Below the pieces are notes generated by a model. It was not told where the DNA came from, searched no databases, and saw only the letters and a list, made by a program, of their open reading frames with translations. Positions 1 to 7,449 of a stretch of 64,000 nucleotides of DNA are shown here, piece by piece. This stretch comes from CSSed11-175R1 sp041685735 (lineage in GTDB: Bacteria; Actinomycetota; Nitriliruptoria; Nitriliruptorales; Nitriliruptoraceae). Positions within the stretch are counted from its first letter, which is position 1. Each line of letters opens with the position of its first letter. Where the stretch lies: the NCBI GenBank assembly GCA_041685735.1, contig JAWLFE010000001.1, positions 74,523 through 138,522 on the forward strand, in the 5' to 3' direction. The position numbers and the translations under genes are program-made.

Positions 1-182
1 CCGACGAACCGGTGCTGGTCCGGTACGTCGATGCCATCACGGCCCGTCGGGGCGACTTCAACGGTCGGGTGTTGACCGTCCGGGCCGCGGATCTGGACAC
101 GCTCGCAGCCGTGATGGACGCGCGACCGGACGAGCTGCGGGCACGCCTGCTGGCCGAGGGGCTGGTCCGGCGGCCGCGCTGA
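1..182 (+). CDS. C-terminal fragment of an unidentified protein
   Basis: The frame starting at base 3 is open from the window edge to the TGA at 180-182 and gives the last 59 residues of a protein that begins upstream. The fragment is rich in Val, Arg, Asp and Ala. It has an Asn-Gly-Arg-Val turn and ends in a charged amphipathic helix (LRARLLAEGLVRRPR). I see no catalytic motif and do not recognise the family. It lies 187 bp upstream of phoH and on the same strand, so it may be the previous gene of that operon. The codon pattern (G/C at third positions) supports real coding. Confidence 0.5.
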   Translation, partial: DEPVLVRYVDAITARRGDFNGRVLTVRAADLDTLAAVMDARPDELRARLLAEGLVRRPR

Positions 183-369
183 CGTCGTCGGGCGGTGACC
201 GGTACGCTGTCGGGTCCTGCCCGCCACCTCCACGGAGTCGTTCCCACTGGTCACCAGCGCCTCACCGTCCCCATCCGATCTCGACCGTCCCGATGCCGGC
301 CCGGAGGGGGACGATGATGCAGGCGGTCCGTCGGTTCCCGGCGAGCAGCGACCCGGTCCGGTCCGCATC

Positions 370-1356
370 ATGGTCCCCGGTGGGCAGGCGATGGTCTCGC
401 TGCTCGGGACCCGCGACGAACTGCTCGTGCTCGTCGATGCGGCCTTCGACGCGACCATCCACGTCCGCGGCAACGAGATCGCCGTCGCCGCCGCCGATCC
501 CGCCGAGACCGAGCGCGTCGTCCGGCTGTTCGGCGAACTCCTGCGCCTGATCGAAGGGGGGCAGCATCTCGACAAGGCGCTGGTCAAGCAGACGATCCGC
601 ATGGTGCGGTCAGACGCCGATGAGCGGCCCTCCGACGTGCTGTCCGAGTCGGTCGTCACCCACCGCGGTCGCACGATCCGGCCGAAGACCCTCGGGCAGA
701 AGCGCTACCTCGATGCCATCAGGACCAACACGGTTGTCTTCGGTATCGGGCCCGCCGGAACGGGCAAGACCTACCTGGCGATGGGCGCCGCGGTCCAGGC
801 GCTCCGTGCCAAGCAGGTCAACCGCCTGATCCTGACGCGGCCAGCGGTCGAAGCCGGGGAACGCTTGGGGTTCCTGCCCGGCACCCTGCACGAGAAGATC
901 GACCCCTACCTGAAGCCCCTGTGGGATGCGCTGCACGACATGCTGGACGCCGACGAACTGGTCACCCATCTGGAGCGGGGGACCATCGAGGTCGCGCCGC
1001 TGGCCTACATGCGCGGCCGGACCCTCAACGATGCGTTCATCGTCCTCGACGAGGCGCAGAACACGACCGCGGAACAGATGAAGATGTTCCTGACGCGGAT
1101 CGGCTTCAACTCCAAGGCGATCGTGACCGGTGACATCAGCCAGGTCGACCTGCCGTCCGGACGACGGTCGGGCCTGCGGGTCGTGCGCGAGATCCTGGAG
1201 GGGTTGGACGGGGTCGGGTTCGCCTACCTCGCCGCCGACGACGTCGTCCGTCACCAGATCGTGCAGCGGATCGTCGAGGCCTACGAGCGGTACGACGAGC
1301 GCCTCGAACTCGACGCGAGCTCGGCCGGGGACGTCCCACCCGACGGCGCGGTCTGA
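370..1356 (+). CDS. phoH: PhoH-family ATPase (YbeZ-like)
   Basis: PhoH/YbeZ proteins are cytoplasmic P-loop ATPases linked to RNA metabolism and paired with the ribosomal RNA endonuclease YbeY. The 328-residue product has the family's N-terminal part (LLGTRDELL), Walker A GIGPAGTGKT at residues 125-134 and Walker B FIVLDEAQNTT near residue 222. The next gene is ybeY, with a 1-bp gap, as in most bacteria. The start is uncertain: the ATG at 370 has no clear Shine-Dalgarno, and homology to the family seems to begin two or three residues earlier (VRI before M). In that frame there is no ATG, GTG or TTG back to the stop at 196-198. A CTG at 247 preceded by GGAG is a possible alternative. Confidence 0.93.
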   Translation: MVPGGQAMVSLLGTRDELLVLVDAAFDATIHVRGNEIAVAAADPAETERVVRLFGELLRLIEGGQHLDKALVKQTIRMVRSDADERPSDVLSESVVTHRGRTIRPKTLGQKRYLDAIRTNTVVFGIGPAGTGKTYLAMGAAVQALRAKQVNRLILTRPAVEAGERLGFLPGTLHEKIDPYLKPLWDALHDMLDADELVTHLERGTIEVAPLAYMRGRTLNDAFIVLDEAQNTTAEQMKMFLTRIGFNSKAIVTGDISQVDLPSGRRSGLRVVREILEGLDGVGFAYLAADDVVRHQIVQRIVEAYERYDERLELDASSAGDVPPDGAV

Positions 1357-1357
1357 C

Positions 1358-1807
1358 GTGGCGATCTTCCTCGCGGACGAGCAGGACGTCTCGGTGGACA
1401 CCGACACCCTGATCGACCTGGCCCGGCACGTCCTGACCGAACAGCGGGTACCGGAGGACATGGAACTCTCCCTGTTGCTCGTTGATGCGGCGACGATCGC
1501 GGAACTCAACGAGCAGCACCTGCACAAGGTCGGCCCGACCGATGTCCTCGCGTTCCCGATCGACGAGCCCGGGGAGTCGGCGCCGGGGGGACCGGCGATC
1601 CTCGGTGACGTCGTGGTGTGCCCGGCGGTCGCCTACGATCAGGCGGCGAGCTTCGGCCGGAGTCCGCAGGACGAGCTGCGGCTGCTCACGGTGCACGGCA
1701 TCCTGCACCTGCTGGGGATGGATCATGCCGATCCGGCCGAGGAGCGTGAGATGTTCGGTCTGACCGATCGGTTGCTCGCATCGTTCGCATCGATCGATCA
1801 GCCGTGA
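1358..1807 (+). CDS. ybeY: Endoribonuclease YbeY
   Basis: YbeY is a single-domain zinc endoribonuclease used in 16S rRNA 3' maturation and ribosome quality control. The 149-residue product carries the signature HGILHLLGMDH at residues 113-123, whose three histidines bind the metal, and the upstream PTDVLAFP segment typical of the family. The start is the GTG at 1358, one base after the phoH stop. A longer open frame upstream is only phoH read in another frame. The stop overlaps the GTG of the next gene, so translation is probably coupled along phoH-ybeY-corC. Confidence 0.95.
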   Translation: MAIFLADEQDVSVDTDTLIDLARHVLTEQRVPEDMELSLLLVDAATIAELNEQHLHKVGPTDVLAFPIDEPGESAPGGPAILGDVVVCPAVAYDQAASFGRSPQDELRLLTVHGILHLLGMDHADPAEEREMFGLTDRLLASFASIDQP

Positions 1808-3150
1808 CGGTGACCGGCTCCGAGATCGCCCTCGCCACCGCTGCCGCGGTGCTGCTCCTGGTGGCGGCGTTCGCCGCTGCCATCGAGACCGTCGTCACGC
1901 GGATGCACCTGGTGCGGGCGCTGCGCCTGGACGAGGAGGAGCAGCGCGGTGCTGGATCGCTGTTGTGGTTGCTCGAGCACCGTGCAACGGTGCTCGACGC
2001 GCTCATGCTGCTGACCGTCGTCGGGCGGATCGCCTTCGCGGCGATCGCGGTGGGGTTCGGGCTGCGCGTGGAAGCGGGACCGGGCGGGGTCGTGGTGGCC
2101 GTGGCCGTGGCGGCGTTGCTCAGCCTGCTGCTCGGGGAGGTCCTGCCCCGGACGGTGGCTCTCCGGCACCTCGAAGGGACGGGACAGGCCCTCGGCCGCC
2201 CCGCCCGTATCGTCGTCAGGATCCTCGACCCCCTGTCGCGGGTCGTGGTCGCACTGGGGCGGATGCTGGTCCCACGGCGCCATGAGGTGTCCGGACCCCA
2301 CGCCTCCGATGATGAGCTGCGCCAGTTCGATGCGGACGAGGAGGAGCAGGACGACGAGATCGAGCCCGAGGAGCGGGCGATGATCCGGTCCATCTTCGAA
2401 CTGGCCGACACGATCGTGCGGGAGATCATGGTCCCGCGGCCCGACATGGTCACGGTGTCCGAGGAGGCCTCGCTCGACGAGGTCATCCGCCTGGTGCTCG
2501 ATGGAGGTTTCTCGCGCGTGCCCGTCCACGACGAACAGGACCCGGACCTCGTCGTCGGGATCGTCTACGCCAAGGACCTGCTGCGCCGGATCGCGATCGG
2601 CCGCCGCGGTGGCCGTTGGGGGGACCTGGTCCGTCCACCGACCTACGTCCCGGAGACCAAGCGGGTCGACGAGCTGCTGCGCGATCTGCAGGCCGCTGCG
2701 GTCCACCTCGCGATCGTGGTCGACGAGTACGGCGAGATCGTGGGCCTGGTCACGATCGAGGACATCCTCGAGGAGATCGTCGGCGAGATCGTCGACGAGC
2801 ACGATCAGGAGGAGACGCTGGTCGAACCGCTCGACGACGGTGGGCTGCGCGTCGATGCACGCCTGGGTGTCGACGATCTCAACGAGATCCTCGACGCCAC
2901 CCTGCCCGAGGACGGGTGGGACACCGTCGGGGGGCTGGTGTTCGGCACGCTCGGCCGGGTGCCGTTGGAGGGCGAGTCGATCGAACTCGACGGCATCGTC
3001 ATCACCATCGAGCGCGTGCAGGGCCGACGGGTCGGCAGGGTCCTGGTCACCCGGACATCCGCGCCGGACGACGGGCAGGATGCCGACGATGGGCATCGCG
3101 GCGGGGATCCCGCCGCGACGGACGACGCGACGACGAAGGTGAGCCGATGA
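1804..3150 (+). CDS. CNNM/CBS-domain transporter-like protein (HlyC/CorC family)
   Basis: The 448-residue protein has an N-terminal membrane part (hydrophobic segments at about 6-27, 55-80 and 90-110) of the CNNM/DUF21 type. An acidic linker follows, then two CBS domains (about 205-330, with IMVPRPDMVTV and LAIVVDEYGEIVGLVT), and a C-terminal CorC_HlyC domain (about 345-430, GGLVFGTLGRVP). Proteins of this build are implicated in Mg2+ or Co2+ export and in ion homeostasis. The hemolysin label often given to them is not informative. It starts at a GTG overlapping the ybeY stop by 4 bp and ends overlapping the cytidine deaminase start by 4 bp. Ybe-Cor linkage is widely conserved. Confidence 0.9.
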   Translation: MTVTGSEIALATAAAVLLLVAAFAAAIETVVTRMHLVRALRLDEEEQRGAGSLLWLLEHRATVLDALMLLTVVGRIAFAAIAVGFGLRVEAGPGGVVVAVAVAALLSLLLGEVLPRTVALRHLEGTGQALGRPARIVVRILDPLSRVVVALGRMLVPRRHEVSGPHASDDELRQFDADEEEQDDEIEPEERAMIRSIFELADTIVREIMVPRPDMVTVSEEASLDEVIRLVLDGGFSRVPVHDEQDPDLVVGIVYAKDLLRRIAIGRRGGRWGDLVRPPTYVPETKRVDELLRDLQAAAVHLAIVVDEYGEIVGLVTIEDILEEIVGEIVDEHDQEETLVEPLDDGGLRVDARLGVDDLNEILDATLPEDGWDTVGGLVFGTLGRVPLEGESIELDGIVITIERVQGRRVGRVLVTRTSAPDDGQDADDGHRGGDPAATDDATTKVSR

Positions 3151-3590
3151 GACCCGACCGACCGGTCACTGCCACGGAGTACGACGAGGTGGAACTGCTG
3201 CGGCGGGCCCGCGAGCTGAAGGGCCGCTCCTACTCGCCCTACTCCCACTTCCGGGTCGGCGCGGTCGTGGTGACCGCCGACGGCCACCGCTTCGAGGGGG
3301 TCAACGTCGAGAACGCCTCCTACCGCCTGACCACCTGTGCCGAGCAGTCGGCCATCGCCGGCATGATCACCGCTGGCGTGCGCAGCGACATCGTCGCGGT
3401 CGCGACGGTCGGTGACGGCCCCGAACCCTGCACGCCGTGCGGTGCCTGCCGGCAGACGATCTTCGAGTTCGGCCCGTCAGCGACCATCTACGCCTCCGGT
3501 GACGGTGGCCATCCCCTCACGATCGCGATCACCGAGCTGCTCCCGCATGCCTTCGGGCCACGCCGGTTGGCCCAGGGGCAGGAGACATGA
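3147..3590 (+). CDS. cdd: Cytidine deaminase
   Basis: This enzyme hydrolyses cytidine and deoxycytidine to uridine and deoxyuridine in pyrimidine salvage. The 147-residue chain has the small tetrameric-type layout. The zinc ligands are C64 in TCAE (E66 is the proton shuttle) and C98 and C101 in EPCTPCGACRQ. Substrate contacts lie in VNVENASY. The N-terminal SYSPYSHFRVGA is also classic. The ATG at 3147 overlaps the previous stop (ATGA), and the stop overlaps the era start in the same way. A cdd gene between corC and era is a common actinobacterial order. Confidence 0.95.
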   Translation: MRPDRPVTATEYDEVELLRRARELKGRSYSPYSHFRVGAVVVTADGHRFEGVNVENASYRLTTCAEQSAIAGMITAGVRSDIVAVATVGDGPEPCTPCGACRQTIFEFGPSATIYASGDGGHPLTIAITELLPHAFGPRRLAQGQET

Positions 3591-4549
3591 CCGAGCGGGA
3601 CCTGGACGTCCAGGCCATCCTGGCCGGGCTCGACGATCCCGTGCCGGAGGGTCACCGGGCCGGGCTCATCGCCATCTGTGGACGGCCGAACGTCGGGAAG
3701 TCGACGCTGATGAACCGGATCGTCGGCGAGAAGGTCGCGATCGTCACCACGGTGCCGGGCACCACGCGCAACACGATCCGCGGGGTGGCGACCCGGCCGG
3801 ACGCGCAGCTTGTCTTCCTGGACACACCCGGTCTGGCCAAGCCCCGGACGCTGCTCACGCGTCGTCTCAACGACCTGGTCCGGGACACCTGGTCCGGGGT
3901 CGACCTCGTCCTGTTCGTGGTCGACGTCGCCGGGGGGATCGGGCGGGGCGATGAGTTCCTGGCAGCCGAACTGGCCGGGATCGACACACCCGTCGTCGCG
4001 GTCGCCAACAAGGCGGACCTGGTGGCTGCCAAGGACCAGCTGCTGCCACGGTTGGACCGGCTCTCGCGGTTGCTCGGGCACGGCAAGGCGTTCGCGGACA
4101 TCGTGCCGGTCTCGGCCGAGACCGGCGACAACGTCGAGGTCCTCGTCGACGTCCTGATCGGCCACCTCCCGGAGGGGCCACGCCTGCTGCGCTCGGACCA
4201 GGCTTCCGATCAGAGCGAACGCCAACTCGCGGCGGAGATCGTCCGCGAGAAGCTGATCACGCGGGGGCGCGACGAGCTGCCGCACTCGATCGCGGTGACC
4301 GTCGATGAGGTGGTCGCCGACGAGGACCGGGACGATGTCCTGCGGATCGAGGCGGTGATCCACGTCGAACGGGACTCGCAGAAGGGGATCGTGATCGGCA
4401 AGGGCGGCGAGAACCTCAAGGCCGCCGCGTCGGAGGCGCGGCGCGAACTCGAGGTGTTGTTCGGTGCCAAGGTCTTCCTCACGACCCATGTCAAGGTCGC
4501 CAGGGAATGGCAACGGGACGCCAAGCAGCTCGGTCGTCTGGGGTACTGA
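3587..4549 (+). CDS. era: GTPase Era
   Basis: Era is an essential GTPase that binds the 3' end of 16S rRNA during 30S assembly. The 320-residue product has G1 GRPNVGKST, the effector-side GTTRNTIRG, G3 DTPGLAK and G4 NKAD. A C-terminal KH domain contains GIVIGKGGENLK. The N-terminus has about 20 extra residues before the G domain, which is usual in actinobacteria. It is the last gene of the phoH-era string. The downstream 276 bp switch to the promoter region of a transporter operon. The partner recO/uppS genes that often follow are not here. Confidence 0.96.
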   Translation: MTERDLDVQAILAGLDDPVPEGHRAGLIAICGRPNVGKSTLMNRIVGEKVAIVTTVPGTTRNTIRGVATRPDAQLVFLDTPGLAKPRTLLTRRLNDLVRDTWSGVDLVLFVVDVAGGIGRGDEFLAAELAGIDTPVVAVANKADLVAAKDQLLPRLDRLSRLLGHGKAFADIVPVSAETGDNVEVLVDVLIGHLPEGPRLLRSDQASDQSERQLAAEIVREKLITRGRDELPHSIAVTVDEVVADEDRDDVLRIEAVIHVERDSQKGIVIGKGGENLKAAASEARRELEVLFGAKVFLTTHVKVAREWQRDAKQLGRLGY

Positions 4550-4675
4550 GCCTGGGTCCGGGCGTGCGGCGACCGCGCCCCTCCCGCACGTCGATCGGGA
4601 AGTTCGCCATCGATACTGTTCTTCCGTCCGGGTACCTACTAGCATGGTCGTGGGATGGAAGAGGTCCCGCTCACG

Positions 4676-4703
4676 CTGCAAGGTTCTTGCAGTCAGGCTG
4701 CAA
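4676..4703 (+). promoter_or_regulatory. Three-half-site operator upstream of the Liv operon
   Basis: Three hexamers alternate in orientation at an exact 11-bp step: CTGCAA at 4676-4681, TTGCAG at 4687-4692 and CTGCAA at 4698-4703, each separated by 5 bp. Any neighbouring pair forms a perfect inverted repeat. A TAGCAT -10-like hexamer lies just upstream at 4640-4645 with no good -35, so the array would sit downstream of the start site. That position suits a repressor acting on the Liv operon. The binding protein is unknown. Confidence 0.5.
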
Positions 4704-4771
4704 CCGCCCGGTGCGTAGTCTGACGCCGCACGCCGCTTCGGCGGGGCGGTGGGCGAGTGAAACAACGCCGA

Positions 4772-4798
4772 GGGCCCGTCATGTAGGTGGGACGGCCC
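4772..4798 (+). promoter_or_regulatory. Leader hairpin before livK
   Basis: GGGCC (4772-4776) plus GTC (4778-4780) can pair with GAC (4791-4793) plus GGCCC (4794-4798), with one bulged C and a 10-nt loop. A smaller CCGC-TTCG-GCGG hairpin lies 30-40 bp upstream. The SD AAGGAG follows at 4812-4817, outside the stem. It may stabilise or tune the transcript, but no known riboswitch is recognised. Confidence 0.3.
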
Positions 4799-4825
4799 GG
4801 CGCTCAACGTCAAGGAGAACACTGC

Positions 4826-6184
4826 ATGAGGATCAAGACGGGTAGGAAGGCTGCGGCCATCCTCGCCGTGATGGCACTGGCCATCGCGGCCTGTGGCGAC
4901 GGCGACACCGATGAGCCGGACGACACGGACGACACGACCGAAGAGACCGACGACGCGGACGGCGATGACCCGGCCGACGAGCCTGACGAGTCCGATGACG
5001 GCGACGGCGCCGAAGCCGGCGAGCTCGGCGAGGTTCGGCTGGCTCCCGGCGAGGAGGTCCAGATCCGTTCGATCGAGGCCATCTCCGGTGACGTCGCGTT
5101 CCTGGGTATCCCGAACCAGCGTGCCGCCGAACTGGCCATCGAGGACTACGGCGACATCCAGGGCTTCGGCATCAACCTCGGCACGCCGCTCGACGAGCTC
5201 TGCTCGTCCGAGGGTGGGCAGTCCGCGGCGCAGACCGTGGCCGCCGACGACACCGTGATCGGGGCGATCGGAACGTCGTGCTCCGGTGCCGGCGTCCCGG
5301 CCTCCGAGCTGCTGTCGAACGCCGGCATGGTGCTGGTCTCCGCATCGAACACCAGCCCGGCCCTGACCCAGGCGCCGTTCGGCACCGTGGGCGACAACTT
5401 CAGTGAGGGGTACTACCGCACCGCGCACAACGACCTGAACCAGGGTGCGGCCGTCGCGGACTACGTCTTCAACGAGCTCGGTCTGTCCACAGCCGCCGCC
5501 GTGCACGACGGTGACCCCTACACCGATGGTCTCACGACCGCGTTCCAGGATGCGTTCGAGGAGCTCGGCGGCGAGGTCGTGCTCTACACCGCGGTCAACA
5601 AGGGCGACACCGACATGGTGCCGATCCTGACCGAGGTCGCGGCCGCAGAGCCCGAGGTCATGTTCATCCCGATCTTCCCGCCCGAGATCAACCGCATCGC
5701 CGAGCAGGTCGGTGGGGTGTCCGGGATGGAGGACGTGGTGCTGTTCTCGGCCGACGGTGCGCAGGTGGACAGCTTCCTGTCCATCGAGGAATCCGAGGGC
5801 TTCTACTTCTCCGGCCCGAACCTGGGCTTCGAGGGCAACGAGAACTCCATCACCGGCGTCTCGGCCTCGGACTTCCTGGCGACCTACAACGACACCTACG
5901 GTGAAGCACCGTCGGCAGCCTTCTGGGCCCACGCCTACGATGCCACCACGTTGCTGTTGTCGGCGATCGACGAGGTTGCGGTCATGGACGGTGACGAACT
6001 GGTCATCGACCGGCAGGCGCTGCGTGACGAGATGTACGCCGCCTCGTTCGACGGGCTGATCGGTGGCATCGACTGTGACGAGTTCGGTGACTGTGGTGCT
6101 GGAGAGATCCAGATCATCCTGCACGAGGACTCGTCGGTGACGGATGCGACCGAGATCCCGTCGGTCTACACGTTCGTGCCGTAA
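4826..6184 (+). CDS. Liv-type ABC transporter substrate-binding lipoprotein
   Basis: This is the extracellular binding protein of a branched-chain amino acid/amide (HAAT) ABC importer. The start ATG at 4826 is set by AAGGAG at 4812-4817. A lipoprotein signal peptide ends in the lipobox ALAIAAC, so C23 is lipidated. It is followed by about 44 residues made almost only of Asp, Glu, Thr and Gly, an acidic tether. The periplasmic-binding fold (Peripla_BP_6) then runs to residue 452, with repeats such as GAIGTSCSGAG and the AFWAHAYDATTLLLSAI hinge region. Related proteins bind Leu/Ile/Val, urea, short amides or betaine-like amines. The ligand cannot be read from sequence. First gene of the operon with two permeases and two ATPases. 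Confidence 0.88.
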   Translation: MRIKTGRKAAAILAVMALAIAACGDGDTDEPDDTDDTTEETDDADGDDPADEPDESDDGDGAEAGELGEVRLAPGEEVQIRSIEAISGDVAFLGIPNQRAAELAIEDYGDIQGFGINLGTPLDELCSSEGGQSAAQTVAADDTVIGAIGTSCSGAGVPASELLSNAGMVLVSASNTSPALTQAPFGTVGDNFSEGYYRTAHNDLNQGAAVADYVFNELGLSTAAAVHDGDPYTDGLTTAFQDAFEELGGEVVLYTAVNKGDTDMVPILTEVAAAEPEVMFIPIFPPEINRIAEQVGGVSGMEDVVLFSADGAQVDSFLSIEESEGFYFSGPNLGFEGNENSITGVSASDFLATYNDTYGEAPSAAFWAHAYDATTLLLSAIDEVAVMDGDELVIDRQALRDEMYAASFDGLIGGIDCDEFGDCGAGEIQIILHEDSSVTDATEIPSVYTFVP

Positions 6185-6190
6185 ATCACG

Positions 6191-6238
6191 ACACGACCCG
6201 GGCCCCGGTGCTTACATGCCGGGGCCCGAGTTGTGTTC
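6191..6238 (+). terminator. Strong intercistronic hairpin after the binding-protein gene
   Basis: A perfect 10-bp stem (CGGGCCCCGG at 6199-6208 against CCGGGGCCCG at 6219-6228, 10-nt loop) extends outward through one mismatch into a further 7 pairs (one G-U) between 6191-6197 and 6230-6237. It starts 7 bp after the stop. No T-run follows and the same-strand permease genes continue, so it probably terminates part of the transcripts or protects the 3' end, giving more binding protein than permease. Confidence 0.7.
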
Positions 6239-6339
6239 GGCCCGGAAGTGGACGGGTCGCCAACGCAGTGAGTGGGTTCACGACCTTGGCCGTAGCAGCC
6301 GCGGTCGCGTTCCACTCCCCGTGAGACCTGGAGCACCTT

Positions 6340-7449
6340 GTGAGCGCAGACGTTGCCCCCAAACCACAAGCTCCCGCTCGCCGATCGCGACGGCTGACCT
6401 TCGTCGAGGGGGTGCTGTGGGTCATCCGGATCGGCGCCATCCTGCTGATCACGATCGGGCTGATCGGCTCGATCACCAAGTTCATCGGTGGTGGGGGCCC
6501 CTCCGCGGAAGCCTGGCGCGACCTCATCGTCGCCGGTTTCGCCCAGGGCTCGATGTACGGCCTGATCGCCCTCGGCTACTCGATGGTCTACGGCGTGCTC
6601 GGCTTCATCAACTTCGCCCACGGCGAGGTCTTCATGTCGGGCGCGATGGTCGGCTTCTTCGCCGCGAACTCGTTGAACCAGGCGGGGGTGTGGGATTCCA
6701 ACCCGCTGCTGTCGCTGTTCATCGTGCTGCTGGTGGCGATGGCGACCTCCACGCTGGTTGCGATCCTGGTCGAACGTGTGGCCTACCGGCGCCTGCGTAA
6801 CTCCCCCCGGCTGATCATGCTGATCACCTCCATCGGGGTGTCGTTCTTCCTGCAGTACGCCTTCGCGGGCCTGTTCGGGGTCAACCTGCGGACCTACCCG
6901 GCGCTCCCGCCCATCCTGAGCGGGCGCCTCGACATCCTCGGGCTCTCGATCCAGACCCGCCAGGCCCTGGTGATCGTGGTCGCGCTGGTCTCCATGATCG
7001 CGCTGTACCAACTGGTCAACCGGACCAAGACCGGCCGGGCCCTGCGGGCGGTGGCCGAGGACAAGGAGATCGCGGCGCTGATGGGGATCAACGTCGACCG
7101 CACGATCGTGTTGACGTTCGCGGTCGGTGGGGCGATGGCCGGGATCGCCGGCCTGCTCTACGCGATCCTGTTCCGTGGGGTGTTCTTCTTCACCGGGTTC
7201 CTGCCTGGGATCAAGGCGTTCACGGCCGCCGTGCTCGGCGGGATCGGCAACATCCCCGGCGCGATGTTCGGGGGCGTGTTGCTGGGTCTGTTCGAGACCC
7301 TGGGACCCCTGGTCATCCTCGATGGTCTGGGCATCCCCGGGGTGTCGCAGCTCCGCGACGTGGTCGCCTTCAGCGCCCTGGTGTTGATGTTGGTGTTCCG
7401 ACCGAGCGGCCTGCTCGGTGAACGCCTCGGAGCGGAGGATCGGGCCTGA
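6340..7449 (+). CDS. Liv-type ABC transporter permease (LivH-like)
   Basis: This is an integral membrane permease of the BPD_transp_2 family, one half of the transmembrane pore of a HAAT importer. The 369-residue protein has about 8-9 hydrophobic segments. An N-terminal 30-residue charged tail with one extra helix comes first, then the family core GSMYGLIALGYSMVYGVLGFIN-type helix from about residue 68. The conserved cytoplasmic loop TGRALRAVAEDKEIAALMGI contacts the ATPase. It starts at GTG 6340 with GGAG at 6330-6333 upstream and ends in a TGATG overlap with the second permease, so the two are translationally coupled. Confidence 0.92.
   Translation: MSADVAPKPQAPARRSRRLTFVEGVLWVIRIGAILLITIGLIGSITKFIGGGGPSAEAWRDLIVAGFAQGSMYGLIALGYSMVYGVLGFINFAHGEVFMSGAMVGFFAANSLNQAGVWDSNPLLSLFIVLLVAMATSTLVAILVERVAYRRLRNSPRLIMLITSIGVSFFLQYAFAGLFGVNLRTYPALPPILSGRLDILGLSIQTRQALVIVVALVSMIALYQLVNRTKTGRALRAVAEDKEIAALMGINVDRTIVLTFAVGGAMAGIAGLLYAILFRGVFFFTGFLPGIKAFTAAVLGGIGNIPGAMFGGVLLGLFETLGPLVILDGLGIPGVSQLRDVVAFSALVLMLVFRPSGLLGERLGAEDRA

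Noticed and set aside
1804..3150. Hemolysin
   Set aside because: CNNM-CBS-CorC proteins are ion-transport related; the old label is not supported.
3488..6124. 878-codon open frame on the minus strand across cdd, era and the binding-protein gene
   Set aside because: Low-complexity, motif-free translation antisense to clear genes; GC-rich third positions create such frames.
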